Origin: Hydrogenophaga sp. PBL-H3
GTDB lineage: Bacteria; Pseudomonadota; Gammaproteobacteria; Burkholderiales; Burkholderiaceae_C
Reading direction: 5' to 3'
NCBI RefSeq assembly: GCF_010104355.1
Contig: NZ_CP044972.1
Span: 558,001-622,000 of the forward strand
DNA: 64,000 nt
This document shows, one piece after another, positions 16,821-25,750 of this stretch. A model generated the notes under the pieces. The model was not told where the DNA came from and did not search any database. It worked only from the letters and a program-made list of their open reading frames with translations. The position numbers were made by a program, and so were the translations under genes. Numbering within the stretch: the first letter of the stretch is position 1; the number at the start of each line of letters is the position of its first letter.

Positions 16821-17471
16821 TCAGTCCGTTAGCGCGGGGTCCTGGAAGCAGGCCATCGGCAGCGCATGTTCAAAGCCAGCCAAGGCCGCGTCGACGCTCT
16901 GGATGAAATCGCTGGGTGGGCCTTGGCGCGCCAGCAGCCGGAACGCCAGGTACATGAGGCCGTTGGAGCTGCGCACCACCGTGTCATACAGCTCTGCCGG
17001 GAAGCCGGTGCCATCGCGCAGCATCGGGTTGATGCCGCCGTACTCGTGATGGCCCAGTGCCGAGGTGAAGGCGTCGTTCATGGCCAGCAGGGGCACCACC
17101 AGGCCAGCCAGGCCCGGTTCGTCCGCCAGTCGCGCTTTGAGGCCGTGCACCATGCGTCCGGGGTGGGGCAGGGCGAATCCGCTGGCTGGGTCGGCCATGG
17201 CGATGAAATCCGCCTCGCTGGCCACATAGGCGTACCAGGCGGCGCGCACCAGCGCGTCGTACTGGACCTGCAGCAAGGCGCAGGCCGCGTTCTGGGCGCC
17301 GGTGGCAAACATGATGCGCAGCGCGTAGGCGTGTTCGATGCTGAGTTCGCAGGCGAATCCCGTGGCCAGTTCGCGGTGGCTGTCGCCGCGGTCGGTCATG
17401 AGCTCGATGTGCTGACCCAGGTGCAGGGCAAAGGCTTCCGACTGTTCGAGGAGGATGTGTTCGTAGTTCAT
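16821..17471 (-). CDS. Conserved protein of unknown function
   Basis: A 216-residue, largely alpha-helical soluble protein with no signal peptide. Distinct segments include FACELSIEHAYALRIMFATG and LVRAAWYAYVASEADFIAM. No domain recognised. The start at 17471 (MNYEHILLEQ) is chosen because the longer upstream frame overlaps the amidase promoter region and reads as non-coding. It is divergent from the amidase gene. Confidence 0.6.
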   Translation of the reverse strand: MNYEHILLEQSEAFALHLGQHIELMTDRGDSHRELATGFACELSIEHAYALRIMFATGAQNAACALLQVQYDALVRAAWYAYVASEADFIAMADPASGFALPHPGRMVHGLKARLADEPGLAGLVVPLLAMNDAFTSALGHHEYGGINPMLRDGTGFPAELYDTVVRSSNGLMYLAFRLLARQGPPSDFIQSVDAALAGFEHALPMACFQDPALTD

Positions 17472-17609
17472 GCGCAGATCGTACCGGCGAGCGCTGGCGC
17501 TGGAGCCGGAAAACCCGCCACGGCTGTCGCTTCTGGGGCTTGCATCCGCCGAACTGCCCCGCAAAATGCAGGGCTGACGGGCCGGCTGTTCGGCTCGCGT
17601 GATGAAGGC

Positions 17610-18899
17610 ATGGGCATGCAGAAGATCGAAGATGTGTCCGCGCGCGAAATCGCCGCGCGTGTGGCACGGCGCGAAGTCAGCGCCGAAGCGGTGGCGCGGG
17701 CGTTTGTCGAGCGTGTGCAGGCGCTGGATCCTGCGATCCTGGCCTGGCAGCACTTTGACGCCGAGCAAGTCATCGCGCAGGCGCAGGCGCTCGACCGCTC
17801 GGGTGCCCAGGGGCCGCTGGCCGGCGTGCCCATTGCGGTGAAAGACCTGATCGACACCGCCGACATGCCCACCACCTACGGATCGCCGATCTACGCGGGG
17901 CACCGCCCGGCGGTGGACGCGGCCGTGGTCGCCAGCGTGCGTGAAGCCGGCGGCGTGGTCATGGGCAAGACCGTCACCACCGAGTTCGCCACCTTCAAGC
18001 CCGGTGTCACGCGCAACCCGCGCGCCAGCGCCGATGCGCCACGCACCCCCGGCGGTTCGTCCAGCGGCTCGGCTGCGGCGGTGGCCGCCGGCATGGTGCC
18101 GCTGGCCTTCGGCACGCAGACGGCGGCCTCCGTGATCCGCCCCGCGGCCTACTGCGGCGTGGTCGGCTACAAGCCCACCTTCGGCCTGCTGCCGATGGCG
18201 GGCATCAAGTCACTCTCGCCCACGCTGGACACCGCTGGCGTGTTTGCCCGCTCGGTGGACGATGCGGCCTTTTTTGTCAGCACGCTTTCGCGCATCGAGC
18301 TGGCCCTGAGCCCTGTCAAGGGCTGGCGCGTGGGGATCTGTCACACGCCGCACTGGGAGCTGGCCACGCCGGAGGCGCGCCGTGCGCTGCAAGACGCCGC
18401 GCGCCACTTCGACAAGCTCGGTGCGCGTGTGGTCGAGGCGGTGGTGCCCGGCGCCTGGGTGGGACTGGCGCAGGCGCAGATGGACATCATGGGTTTTGAG
18501 GCCTGGGCCGCCTTCGCGCCGGAACGCCGCAGCCACGCCAGCCAGTTCAGCCCGGCCTTCGCCGAGGTGCTGGCCGGCGGTGCGGCGGTGGATGGTGAGC
18601 GCCTTGTGGCGGCGCATGCGCTGGCCATTCATGCGCGCGGCGAGATCGAGAACCTGCTCAAGCAGGTCGATGTGTTGATCGCACCGAGTGCCACTGGCGA
18701 AGCGCCCCTGGGGCTGGACGCCACCGGCAACCCGATCTTCAGCCGGCTCTGGAGCCTGCTGGGGGTGCCGTGCGTGCACGTGCCCACGGGGGTGGGCAGC
18801 CACGGCATGCCGGTGGGTGTGACGGTGATCGGGCCGCGCTGGCGCGATGCCCGTGCGCTGAGCGCGGCACTGCAGCTGGAAGCCTCGGTGCGCGGCTGA
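17610..18899 (+). CDS. Amidase-signature-family amidohydrolase
   Basis: A 429-residue amidase-signature enzyme with the Ser-cisSer-Lys triad. Lys lies in PIAVKDLIDTADMPT (near residue 77), cis-Ser in RTPGGSSSGSAAAVAAG (near 151), and the nucleophile Ser in GTQTAASVIRPAAYCG (near 176). GatA of the tRNA amidotransferase is unlikely because gatB/gatC are absent and the length is shorter. The substrate is unknown; many relatives hydrolyse biuret, allophanate or aryl amides. The gene is monocistronic and converges with the cupin gene. Confidence 0.88.
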   Translation: MGMQKIEDVSAREIAARVARREVSAEAVARAFVERVQALDPAILAWQHFDAEQVIAQAQALDRSGAQGPLAGVPIAVKDLIDTADMPTTYGSPIYAGHRPAVDAAVVASVREAGGVVMGKTVTTEFATFKPGVTRNPRASADAPRTPGGSSSGSAAAVAAGMVPLAFGTQTAASVIRPAAYCGVVGYKPTFGLLPMAGIKSLSPTLDTAGVFARSVDDAAFFVSTLSRIELALSPVKGWRVGICHTPHWELATPEARRALQDAARHFDKLGARVVEAVVPGAWVGLAQAQMDIMGFEAWAAFAPERRSHASQFSPAFAEVLAGGAAVDGERLVAAHALAIHARGEIENLLKQVDVLIAPSATGEAPLGLDATGNPIFSRLWSLLGVPCVHVPTGVGSHGMPVGVTVIGPRWRDARALSAALQLEASVRG

Positions 18900-18908
18900 T
18901 TCGAGAGT

Positions 18909-19403
18909 TCAAACGCCGCCGGTGGGGTGCGTGGGGTCCACCCACAGCACCTGCTCGGGTTTTTCCACCGGCTCGATGTCCAGGTTGATCGCCACTGCCT
19001 GCCCGTCGCTGCGGCACAGCACGCACTCCAGCACCTCGGTGGCGCTGGCGTTGATCTCCTGGTGCGGCACGTACGGCGGCACATAGATGAAGTCGCCCGG
19101 GCCGGCCTCGGCGGTGAATTCCAGGTGTTCGCCCCAGCGCATGCGCGCCTGGCCCTTGACCACGTAGATCACGCTCTCCAGCGGGCCGTGGTGGTGGGCA
19201 CCAGTCTTGGCGTTGGCGTGAATGGTGACCGTGCCGGCCCAGAGCTTCTGCGCGCCCACGCGCGCGAAGTTGATCGCGGCCTTGCGGTCCATGCCCGGGG
19301 TCGAGGGCACGTTGCTGTCGAGCTGGTTGCCGGGCACCACGCGCACGCCGTCGTGCTTCCAGGCCGGTGCGTGTTCGTGGGAATGGTCGTGATCGTGTGA
19401 CAT
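18909..19403 (-). CDS. Cupin-domain protein
   Basis: A 164-residue single-domain cupin. The N-terminus is histidine-rich (MSHDHDHSHEHAP), a possible metal-binding tail. Cupin motif 1 is TGAHHHGPLESVIYVVKGQA and motif 2 is GDFIYVPPYVPHQEIN, giving the usual three His and one Glu metal ligands. The ATG at 19403 has a GGAG site. It may be an enzyme or a ligand-binding protein; the substrate cannot be told. Confidence 0.85.
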   Translation of the reverse strand: MSHDHDHSHEHAPAWKHDGVRVVPGNQLDSNVPSTPGMDRKAAINFARVGAQKLWAGTVTIHANAKTGAHHHGPLESVIYVVKGQARMRWGEHLEFTAEAGPGDFIYVPPYVPHQEINASATEVLECVLCRSDGQAVAINLDIEPVEKPEQVLWVDPTHPTGGV

Positions 19404-19496
19404 GGCGTGTCTCCGGGGCGATGGAGGGTTCAGTGTGCCACCCCTGCCCATGCCTGAAAATCACCTGTTTGACTCGCCCCTGTTGGAGAACCCGTC

Positions 19497-20060
19497 TTGC
19501 CCCTGCCCCCACCCCAGCCCCGCACCGCCATGCACACCCGCCGCGTCGAATACCGGGGCTTTCACCGCGACGACGGTCTGTGGGACATCGAGGGCACGCT
19601 GCACGACAGCAAGCCGCACGATTTCGAGATCGAGGGCGAGCGCAGTTGGGCCGCGGGTGAGCCGGTGCACCACATGCACATCCGCGTCACGGTCGACGAG
19701 TCCATGGTGATCCGCGAAATCGCGGTGGTCATGGACGCGCACCCGCACGGCCCTTGCCCCGAGGCCATGGTGCCCATGCAGCGCATGGTGGGCGAGGTGC
19801 TGGGCAAGGGCTGGCGCCACACCATCCAGCGCCACCTGGGCGGCATCCAGGGCTGCACCCACCTGCGCGAACTGCTGTTCAACCTGGCCACCGCCGCGTT
19901 CCAGACCCGCTCGGCCTCGTTCGCCCCACCGGCCGACGGCAGCCCGCCGCCCCACCTCGGCCAGTGCCTGGCCTGGGATTTCAACGGCCCGGTGGTGGAG
20001 AAGGTCCATCCGGTGTTCTTCCGCTGGCAGCCGCCAGCCAAGGTTCAACCGGGCACTTGA
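19497..20060 (+). CDS. DUF2889-domain protein
   Basis: A 187-residue protein matching the DUF2889 family of unknown function, common in betaproteobacteria. Typical segments are RRVEYRGFHRDDGLWDIEG, HHMHIRVTVDESMVIREI and GCTHLRELLFNLATAAFQT. The start is either TTG at 19497, which has a GGAG site 8 nt upstream, or ATG at 19530 with no visible site; the TTG is used here. No neighbour explains its role. Confidence 0.75.
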   Translation: MPLPPPQPRTAMHTRRVEYRGFHRDDGLWDIEGTLHDSKPHDFEIEGERSWAAGEPVHHMHIRVTVDESMVIREIAVVMDAHPHGPCPEAMVPMQRMVGEVLGKGWRHTIQRHLGGIQGCTHLRELLFNLATAAFQTRSASFAPPADGSPPPHLGQCLAWDFNGPVVEKVHPVFFRWQPPAKVQPGT

Positions 20061-20113
20061 CGCCGCGCGGTCCTGGTCATGAAATCTCCTCGGGAACACA
20101 ACGAGGAGTGAGC

Positions 20114-21013
20114 ATGAACAAGACCTGGGTGCGCGCGCTGCTGGCGGGGCTCGGTGCGCTGGTGATGTTGGCGGTCGGGGCGGGAGCCCTGGGCCTGTAC
20201 CTGGCGCAGCAGAAGATGCAGCGCCGCGTGGAGCCTCCCGTGCAGCCGGTGGCCTACCGCAGCGACACCACGGCCATCGAGCGTGGCAAGTACCTGTTTG
20301 CGTCGCGCGGCTGTGTGGAGTGCCATGGCAGCACCGGCACCGGGCGCGTCTTCGTGGAGGAAGCCAACGGCCTGCGCATCGCCGGCCCCAACATCACCAC
20401 CGGCGCCGGCGGCATGGTGGCGGCTTACCAGCCGGTGGACTGGGTGCGTAGTATCCGCCACGGCGTGAACCCGCAGGGCCGCGCGCTGATGATCATGCCC
20501 AGCGAGGACTACAACCGCTTCACGGACGACGACCTCGCCTCGCTCGTGGCCTATGTGCGTTCGCTGCCCCCCGGAGCGGGGCGGGGCGCGATCGTGGAGC
20601 TGCCCTTGCCGGTGCGTGTGCTTTACGGCTTTGGCCTCATCAAGGACGCGGCCGCGCGCATCGACCACAGCTTGCCGCCCCAGCAGCCGGTGCCCGAGGG
20701 CGCGACCGCCGCGCACGGCCAGTACGTAGCCAACATGTGCCTGGGCTGCCACGGCGAAGCCCTGGCCGGCGGCAAGATACCGGGTGGTCCACCCGACTGG
20801 CCGCCTGCGGCGAACCTCACGCCGGGCGAAGGCAGCGTCATGGGCCGTTACCCCGACGCCGATGCGCTGATTGCGATGTTCCGCTCGGGCAAACGGCCCG
20901 ACGGTTCGGCCATCCCGGTCATGCCCTTCGGTTCGCTGCGCGAGATGAGCGAGACCGACCTGCGCGCCCTCTACCTCCACCTCAAGGCGCTGCCCCCGCG
21001 CCCGCACGGCTGA
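20114..21013 (+). CDS. Membrane-anchored diheme cytochrome c
   Basis: A 299-residue c-type cytochrome with an uncleaved N-terminal anchor (LLAGLGALVMLAVGAGALGL) and two heme sites, CVECH (about residue 68) and CLGCH (about 213). Each lies in its own cytochrome c domain with a distal Met (LMIMPSEDY; IPVMPFGSL). It resembles the cytochrome subunits that accept electrons from membrane dehydrogenases, but no dehydrogenase gene is adjacent. The ATG at 20114 follows an AGGAG site. Confidence 0.88.
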   Translation: MNKTWVRALLAGLGALVMLAVGAGALGLYLAQQKMQRRVEPPVQPVAYRSDTTAIERGKYLFASRGCVECHGSTGTGRVFVEEANGLRIAGPNITTGAGGMVAAYQPVDWVRSIRHGVNPQGRALMIMPSEDYNRFTDDDLASLVAYVRSLPPGAGRGAIVELPLPVRVLYGFGLIKDAAARIDHSLPPQQPVPEGATAAHGQYVANMCLGCHGEALAGGKIPGGPPDWPPAANLTPGEGSVMGRYPDADALIAMFRSGKRPDGSAIPVMPFGSLREMSETDLRALYLHLKALPPRPHG

Positions 21014-21029
21014 GCCGCGCGAACCGGGT

Positions 21030-22217
21030 TCAGTCCACCAGGGCGGCGTAGGCCAGCGTGCGAAACAGCGCGCGGTAGTGCTCGCGCTGGTTGGGTGCTT
21101 GCGCGAGGAAGATGCCGAAGAGCTGCTCCGCAGGATCGACGAAGAAGCTGGTGCCCCCGATGCCGCTCCAGTGGTAGGTGCCCACCGAGCCCGGCATGGG
21201 CGCCACGCCGGCGGCGGTGCGCACCGCGAACCCAAGGCCGAAGCCATGGCCTGGCGGCAGCAAGGCCGGGTCGTTGCCGGGGATGGTTCCCAGGTGGTCG
21301 GCCGTCATGAAGTCCACCGTGCGTGGCCCCAGCAGCCGCACCCCACCCAGCGTGCCCTTGTTGAGCATGAACTGCAGGAAGCGCGCGTAGTCGGCGGCGG
21401 TGGACATCAGCCCGCCGCCACCACTCTGCAGCGCCGGCGTTTCGCGCGGGTCGATCAGGCGCAGCGGGATTCCGCCATCGGGATCGTGCGCAAACGGCTC
21501 GGCGATGCGGGCGTGGTCGGCCTCGGGCACCACGAACGCCGTGTCGGTCATGCCCAGTGGTGCCAGGATGGCCTGCCGCAGGTGCTCGCCCAGTGGCTGC
21601 CCGGTGATCACTTCCACCAGGCGGCCCAGCACGTCGGTGGCGCGGCTGTAGGCCCATTCGCGCCCGGGCTCGAACATCAGGGGCAGGGCCGCGAGCGCGT
21701 GGCTGAACTCGGCATTGCTGCGCGAGCGGGTGCCCATGTCTTCCTTCCGGTACATCTGCTGCACGGCGGAGTCGCCGAGGAACTCGTAGGTCAGGCCGGC
21801 GGTGTGGCGCAGCAGGTCCTGCACCGTGGCGGGCCGCTGCACCGGGCGCAGCGCCACGCCGGTGGGCGTCTGCACGGCCAGCTGCTGATTCGCGTACTCG
21901 CGCAGGTGCAAGTGCACCGGGTCGGCCAGCTTGAGGCGGCCCTGTTCGATCAGCATCATCACCGCCACCGACACGATGGGCTTGGTCATGGAGTAGATGC
22001 GGAACACGGCATCGCGCGCCATGGGCGCGTCACGCGCCGGGTCGAGCCGGCCGATGCCCTCCATGAGCGCGATGCGGCCGTGGCGCGCGAGCACCACCAC
22101 CGCGCCGGGCAGGCGGCCGCGCTCCACGTCGGCCTGCAACACGCCCACCAGGTGGCGCATGCGCTCGGGGCTCAGGCCCAGGTCGGCCAGTTCGGCCGGT
22201 GGCAGGGGTGCGCGCAT
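21030..22217 (-). CDS. Serine hydrolase, class C beta-lactamase fold
   Basis: A 395-residue esterase/beta-lactamase-superfamily protein. The nucleophile motif SMTK (FRIYSMTKPIVSVAVMMLIE) is near residue 75. The tyrosine motif is WAYSRATDVLGRLVEVITG, and a C-terminal GGTSFFVDP replaces the KTG box. No signal peptide, which favours a cytoplasmic esterase over a beta-lactamase. Its start codon directly abuts the stop of the MesD-like gene, so it is the last gene of that operon. Confidence 0.88.
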   Translation of the reverse strand: MRAPLPPAELADLGLSPERMRHLVGVLQADVERGRLPGAVVVLARHGRIALMEGIGRLDPARDAPMARDAVFRIYSMTKPIVSVAVMMLIEQGRLKLADPVHLHLREYANQQLAVQTPTGVALRPVQRPATVQDLLRHTAGLTYEFLGDSAVQQMYRKEDMGTRSRSNAEFSHALAALPLMFEPGREWAYSRATDVLGRLVEVITGQPLGEHLRQAILAPLGMTDTAFVVPEADHARIAEPFAHDPDGGIPLRLIDPRETPALQSGGGGLMSTAADYARFLQFMLNKGTLGGVRLLGPRTVDFMTADHLGTIPGNDPALLPPGHGFGLGFAVRTAAGVAPMPGSVGTYHWSGIGGTSFFVDPAEQLFGIFLAQAPNQREHYRALFRTLAYAALVD

Positions 22218-23240
22218 TCAGACCCCGTAGCGTTGGCGCGCCAGCGCGGCGCCCTGGGCCAGCGCTTCGAGCTTGGCCATGGCGACCTCGCGGCTCATGG
22301 GCGCGAGACCACAGTTGGTGCAGGCGATCAGGTGTTTTCTGGGCACGTACTTGAGTGCCAGGCCGATGGTGTCGGCCACCTGCTCGGGCGTTTCGATCAC
22401 GTCGCTGGCCACGTCGATCACGCCCACCATCACGTCCTTGCCTTCGAGCAACTGCATCAGCTCGGGCGGCACGTGCGAGTGGAAACACTCCAGGCTCACC
22501 TGCTGGATGCTGCTCCTGGCCAGCGCCGGAAACACCTGTTCGTACTGGCGCCACTCCTCGCCCAGCGTCTGCTTCCAGTCCACATTGGCCTTGATGCCGT
22601 AGCCGTAGCAGATGTGGACCGCCGTGGTGCAGGTGAGACCGCGCGCGGCCACTTCGAGCGCGGCCACGCCCCAGTCGGCTGCGTCTTTCATGTAGACGTT
22701 GAAGGCCGGTTCGTCGAACTGGATGATGTCCACGCCATCGGCCTGCAGTGCCAGCGCTTCCTGGTTGAGCAGCTCGGCAAAAGCCATCGCCATCTTGACC
22801 TTGTCACCGTAGTAGCGGTCGGCCACGGTGTCCACGATGGTCATGGGGCCGGGCAGGGTGAACTTGAGTTTTTTCTTCGTGTGCTTGCGCGCGAGCTGGG
22901 CTTCAAACGCGTGCACGCGACCTTTGAGGCGCAAGGGGGCAACCACCTGCGGCACCTGCGCGTCGTAGCGGTTGTTGCGGATGCCCATGGTCACCTTGTG
23001 CTCGAAGTCGATGCCCTCGACCTGCTCCACGAAGCCGTGCACGAAGTGCTGGCGCGCCTGCTCGCCGTCACCGATCACGTCCAGGCCCGCGTCCTCCTGC
23101 GCCTTGATCCACAGCAGCGTGGCATCGGCCTTGGCTTGTTGCAGCTCGGCGCCTTGCGCCTTCCACTGCGGCCAGAGTTTTTCGGTTTCGGCCAGCCAGG
23201 CCGGTTTGGGCAGGCTGCCTGCGATTGCGGTGTCGAACAT
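22218..23240 (-). CDS. Core-MetE methionine synthase, MesD-like
   Basis: A 340-residue protein equal to the catalytic C-terminal half of MetE. It begins AGSLPKPAWL and has zinc-ligand motifs VHICYGYG (His, Cys), VSLECFHSH (Glu) and CTNCGLAP (Cys). DIIQFDEPAFN marks the barrel core. The N-terminal folate-handling half of MetE is missing. Single-domain homologues in the MesD group make methionine by an oxygen-dependent route that also needs MesX (DUF1852). No DUF1852 gene is in this window, but an FMN reductase gene lies 85 bp upstream. Assignment to MesD rests on remembered family resemblance. Confidence 0.8.
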   Translation of the reverse strand: MFDTAIAGSLPKPAWLAETEKLWPQWKAQGAELQQAKADATLLWIKAQEDAGLDVIGDGEQARQHFVHGFVEQVEGIDFEHKVTMGIRNNRYDAQVPQVVAPLRLKGRVHAFEAQLARKHTKKKLKFTLPGPMTIVDTVADRYYGDKVKMAMAFAELLNQEALALQADGVDIIQFDEPAFNVYMKDAADWGVAALEVAARGLTCTTAVHICYGYGIKANVDWKQTLGEEWRQYEQVFPALARSSIQQVSLECFHSHVPPELMQLLEGKDVMVGVIDVASDVIETPEQVADTIGLALKYVPRKHLIACTNCGLAPMSREVAMAKLEALAQGAALARQRYGV

Positions 23241-23325
23241 GGTGTCTCCGGTGTTTTGAAAGGCCGGTGAATCTTAATCAGACCATGTGGTTTTTGCTGT
23301 CGCGGGGGCTTGGCCCCGCGGACCT

Positions 23326-23880
23326 TCAGCGCGGCGCCACGCGCTCGGCCAGCGTGCGCAAGGCCACCAGCTGCTCGCCGATGAACTTGGCCGTGGTCTC
23401 GTCGGTCAGCTCGCCTTCGGCGTTGAACTTGCTGCCCGAGTGGCTGATGAAGACCTCGGGTTTGTTCAGTGTGAAGGCATTGAGGAACACCATCACCTGG
23501 CGCAGGTGGTACTGCACGCGGGCCGTGCCCACCGGGCCAGGGCTCGCCCCCAGGATGGCCACCGGTTTGCCGTCGAATGGTGGCGTGGGTGGGCGCGACA
23601 TCCAGTCCAGCGTGTTCTTGAGCACGCCGGGGATGGAGAAGTTGTATTCGGGCGTGGCGATCAGCACCGCGTCGGCAGCGGCGATCTTCGCCTTGAGGGC
23701 GCTCACCGACGCGGGCTCGCCGGCCGCGCGCACGTCGTCGTTGTAGAGCGGGATGTCGGCGATGTCGACGATCTCGATCGCCATGCCCTCGGGCGCCAGG
23801 CGCTGCGCGGCGCGCAGCGCCATGGTGTTGGTGGAACTCTTGCGAAGGCTGCCGGAGATGGCAACGACTTGAAACGTCAT
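23326..23880 (-). CDS. NADPH-dependent FMN reductase (flavodoxin fold)
   Basis: A 184-residue flavoprotein of the NADPH-dependent FMN reductase family. The flavin phosphate loop is ISGSLRKSSTNTMALR (residues 8-23). TPEYNFSIPGVLKNTLDWMS and GKPVAILGASPGPVGT are diagnostic. Such enzymes supply reduced FMN or reduce quinones and chromate. Its place directly before the MesD-like gene suggests it could feed reduced flavin to that oxygen-dependent pathway, which is an inference. Confidence 0.9.
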   Translation of the reverse strand: MTFQVVAISGSLRKSSTNTMALRAAQRLAPEGMAIEIVDIADIPLYNDDVRAAGEPASVSALKAKIAAADAVLIATPEYNFSIPGVLKNTLDWMSRPPTPPFDGKPVAILGASPGPVGTARVQYHLRQVMVFLNAFTLNKPEVFISHSGSKFNAEGELTDETTAKFIGEQLVALRTLAERVAPR

Positions 23881-23904
23881 GGGGTTTCCTGAAGGTGAAG
23901 AAAA

Positions 23905-24909
23905 TCAGTCGAGCGAGATGTTGGCCGCGCGGATGAGCGAAGTCCAGCGATCCACGTCGCGCCTGAGCATGGCAGATGTCTGCTCCACGCTGATCGTCAT
24001 GGGCTTGCCGCCGGCCTTGGTGAAGACCTCGCGCAGTTCGGGATCGGCGATCACGGCGGCCAGTTCGGTGCGCAGGCGCTGCAGGGCCTGCGGCGGCGTG
24101 CCGCGCGGTGCAAAGAAGCCGAACCACGATTCGAGATCGAGCCTGGCCACACCGGTCTCGTTGAGCGTGGGCACGGTGGGCTGCATGGCGTTGCGCTCGG
24201 CGCCCGAGACCGCGAGCGGGAACACCTTGCCCGACTCGATGTGCGCGCGGGTGGTGGGCGTGAGGTCGAAGAACATGTCGACCCGGCCACCGAGCAGGTC
24301 GGTGTAGGCGGCTTGGGCGCCACGGTAGGGCACATGGGTGATCTCCACGCCGGCGAGTTGCCAGAGCGCGGCGGCCAGCACGTGCTGGCCCGAACCGTTG
24401 CCTGCCGAGGCGTAGGTGAGCTTGCCGGGGTTGGCTTTGGCGTGCGCCACCACCTCGGCCAGCGTCTTGAACGGCAGGTCCGCGCGGGCGATCAGCGTGT
24501 AGCTATAGCTCACCGCCAGGCCCACGGGTTCAAAGTCGCGCAGGCTGTCGTAGGCGAGGGTTTTGTACAGCCCCATGTTGAGCACCATGTTCGACACCGA
24601 ACCGGTGAGCAGGGTGTAGCCGTCGGGTGCTGCCTTGGCCGCCGCGTCGGTGCCGATCAACGTGCCCGAACCGGTGCGGTTCTCCACCACCACCGGCTGG
24701 CCCAGGCGTTTGGCCAGGCGCTCGCCGAGGGCGCGCGCCACGAAGTCAAAGCCGCCGCCCGGTGGCTGCGGCACGATCACGCGCAGCGAGCGCGAAGGGA
24801 AGTCGGCCTGCGCCCAGGCCGCTGGCGCGAACACGCCCAGCAGGCAGGCCGCGGGCAGGGCGGCCACCAGGTGGCGGCGCGAGGTCGAGAGGGCGTGGTG
24901 GTCTGGCAT
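23905..24909 (-). CDS. Bug/TctC-family periplasmic solute-binding protein
   Basis: A 334-residue extracytoplasmic binding protein of the Bug (TctC) family, highly expanded in Burkholderiales. It has an N-terminal export signal (RRHLVAALPAACLLGVFAPA) and then PSRSLRVIVPQPPGGGFDF, the first Bug motif. GTLIGTDAAAKAAPDGYTLL and ITHVPYRGAQAAYTDLLGG follow. No tctA/tctB membrane genes are adjacent, as is usual for orphan Bug proteins. It lies between the SnoaL-like and FMN reductase genes; ligand unknown, probably a carboxylate. Confidence 0.92.
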   Translation of the reverse strand: MPDHHALSTSRRHLVAALPAACLLGVFAPAAWAQADFPSRSLRVIVPQPPGGGFDFVARALGERLAKRLGQPVVVENRTGSGTLIGTDAAAKAAPDGYTLLTGSVSNMVLNMGLYKTLAYDSLRDFEPVGLAVSYSYTLIARADLPFKTLAEVVAHAKANPGKLTYASAGNGSGQHVLAAALWQLAGVEITHVPYRGAQAAYTDLLGGRVDMFFDLTPTTRAHIESGKVFPLAVSGAERNAMQPTVPTLNETGVARLDLESWFGFFAPRGTPPQALQRLRTELAAVIADPELREVFTKAGGKPMTISVEQTSAMLRRDVDRWTSLIRAANISLD

Positions 24910-24955
24910 GTCTGTCTCCTGTCTTGTTGTGAACCGATGCGGCGGGGACGCGGAC

Positions 24956-25588
24956 TCAGTCGGGGTTGATCTCCCGCTCCAGCGGGCCACCGGCCAGCCA
25001 GGCTGCGCCACGGCGGTACAGGTCCTGCACCTGCTCGCCCTTGAGCATGGGCATGTCGAGCTTGACCGTGTAGCCGATGCGGGTCTGGATGTAGGCGAGG
25101 TGGCGGTAGCCCTCGGGGAAACCGGCCAGGGCCCGCTGGTCCAGCGAGAGCTGGGCGGCGGGGTCGACTGCGTCGATGCGGTCCTTCTCGTAGATGGGCT
25201 GGCGGTGCAGCAGCTTCCACTGGCCGTCGACCTTCACCACGAAGTCGTAGAAACGGCCGGTGCACACCACGTCGCACAGCACCGGGCCACTTTCACCCTC
25301 GACCATGCCGCGCTGCGAGATCGTCATCTTGGTCTGCGCGATTGCGCGGTCCCCGGCCACTTCAATGGCCGAGCCACCCAGGAAATGCAGGATGCTCACG
25401 CCCTTGGCCCAGCCCTCTTGAGTGACGCGGATGAAGTCCGCAAACGGCCCCTGGAACCAGGTGGCCATCATCACGCCCTGCGGGTGCCAGACGGTGGCGA
25501 AACGCGCCCAGTCGCCAGCGTCGCGCCACACCGCCCAACGCTCCACCATCTGGCGGATCAGCAACTGGTCGTTCAGGTCTTCGTTCAT
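24956..25588 (-). CDS. SnoaL/NTF2-like protein
   Basis: A 210-residue protein with an NTF2-like fold (SnoaL-4 type). It begins with the helix NDQLLIRQMVERWAVWRDAG, then FATVWHPQGVMMATWFQGP, and later CTGRFYDFVVKVDGQWKLL. Such domains serve as small ligand-binding enzymes or as dioxygenase-like subunits. The C-terminal 60 residues extend beyond the usual single domain. The ATG at 25588 has a GGAG site. It is probably co-transcribed with the Bug protein 46 bp downstream. Confidence 0.8.
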   Translation of the reverse strand: MNEDLNDQLLIRQMVERWAVWRDAGDWARFATVWHPQGVMMATWFQGPFADFIRVTQEGWAKGVSILHFLGGSAIEVAGDRAIAQTKMTISQRGMVEGESGPVLCDVVCTGRFYDFVVKVDGQWKLLHRQPIYEKDRIDAVDPAAQLSLDQRALAGFPEGYRHLAYIQTRIGYTVKLDMPMLKGEQVQDLYRRGAAWLAGGPLEREINPD

Positions 25589-25750
25589 GTGGTGTCTCCT
25601 CGTTTGTTGTGGTGGCATGCGGCAGCGCGCACGCAGGCCCGGGCCAACGCCGGGCGTTGGCGCACTGTATGTCGATCACAAGAGGGAATGAACCCCCGGG
25701 CTGGAAATCAAATTTGCAGAAACTGCAAAACCCGGAGTGACACGGGCGGG

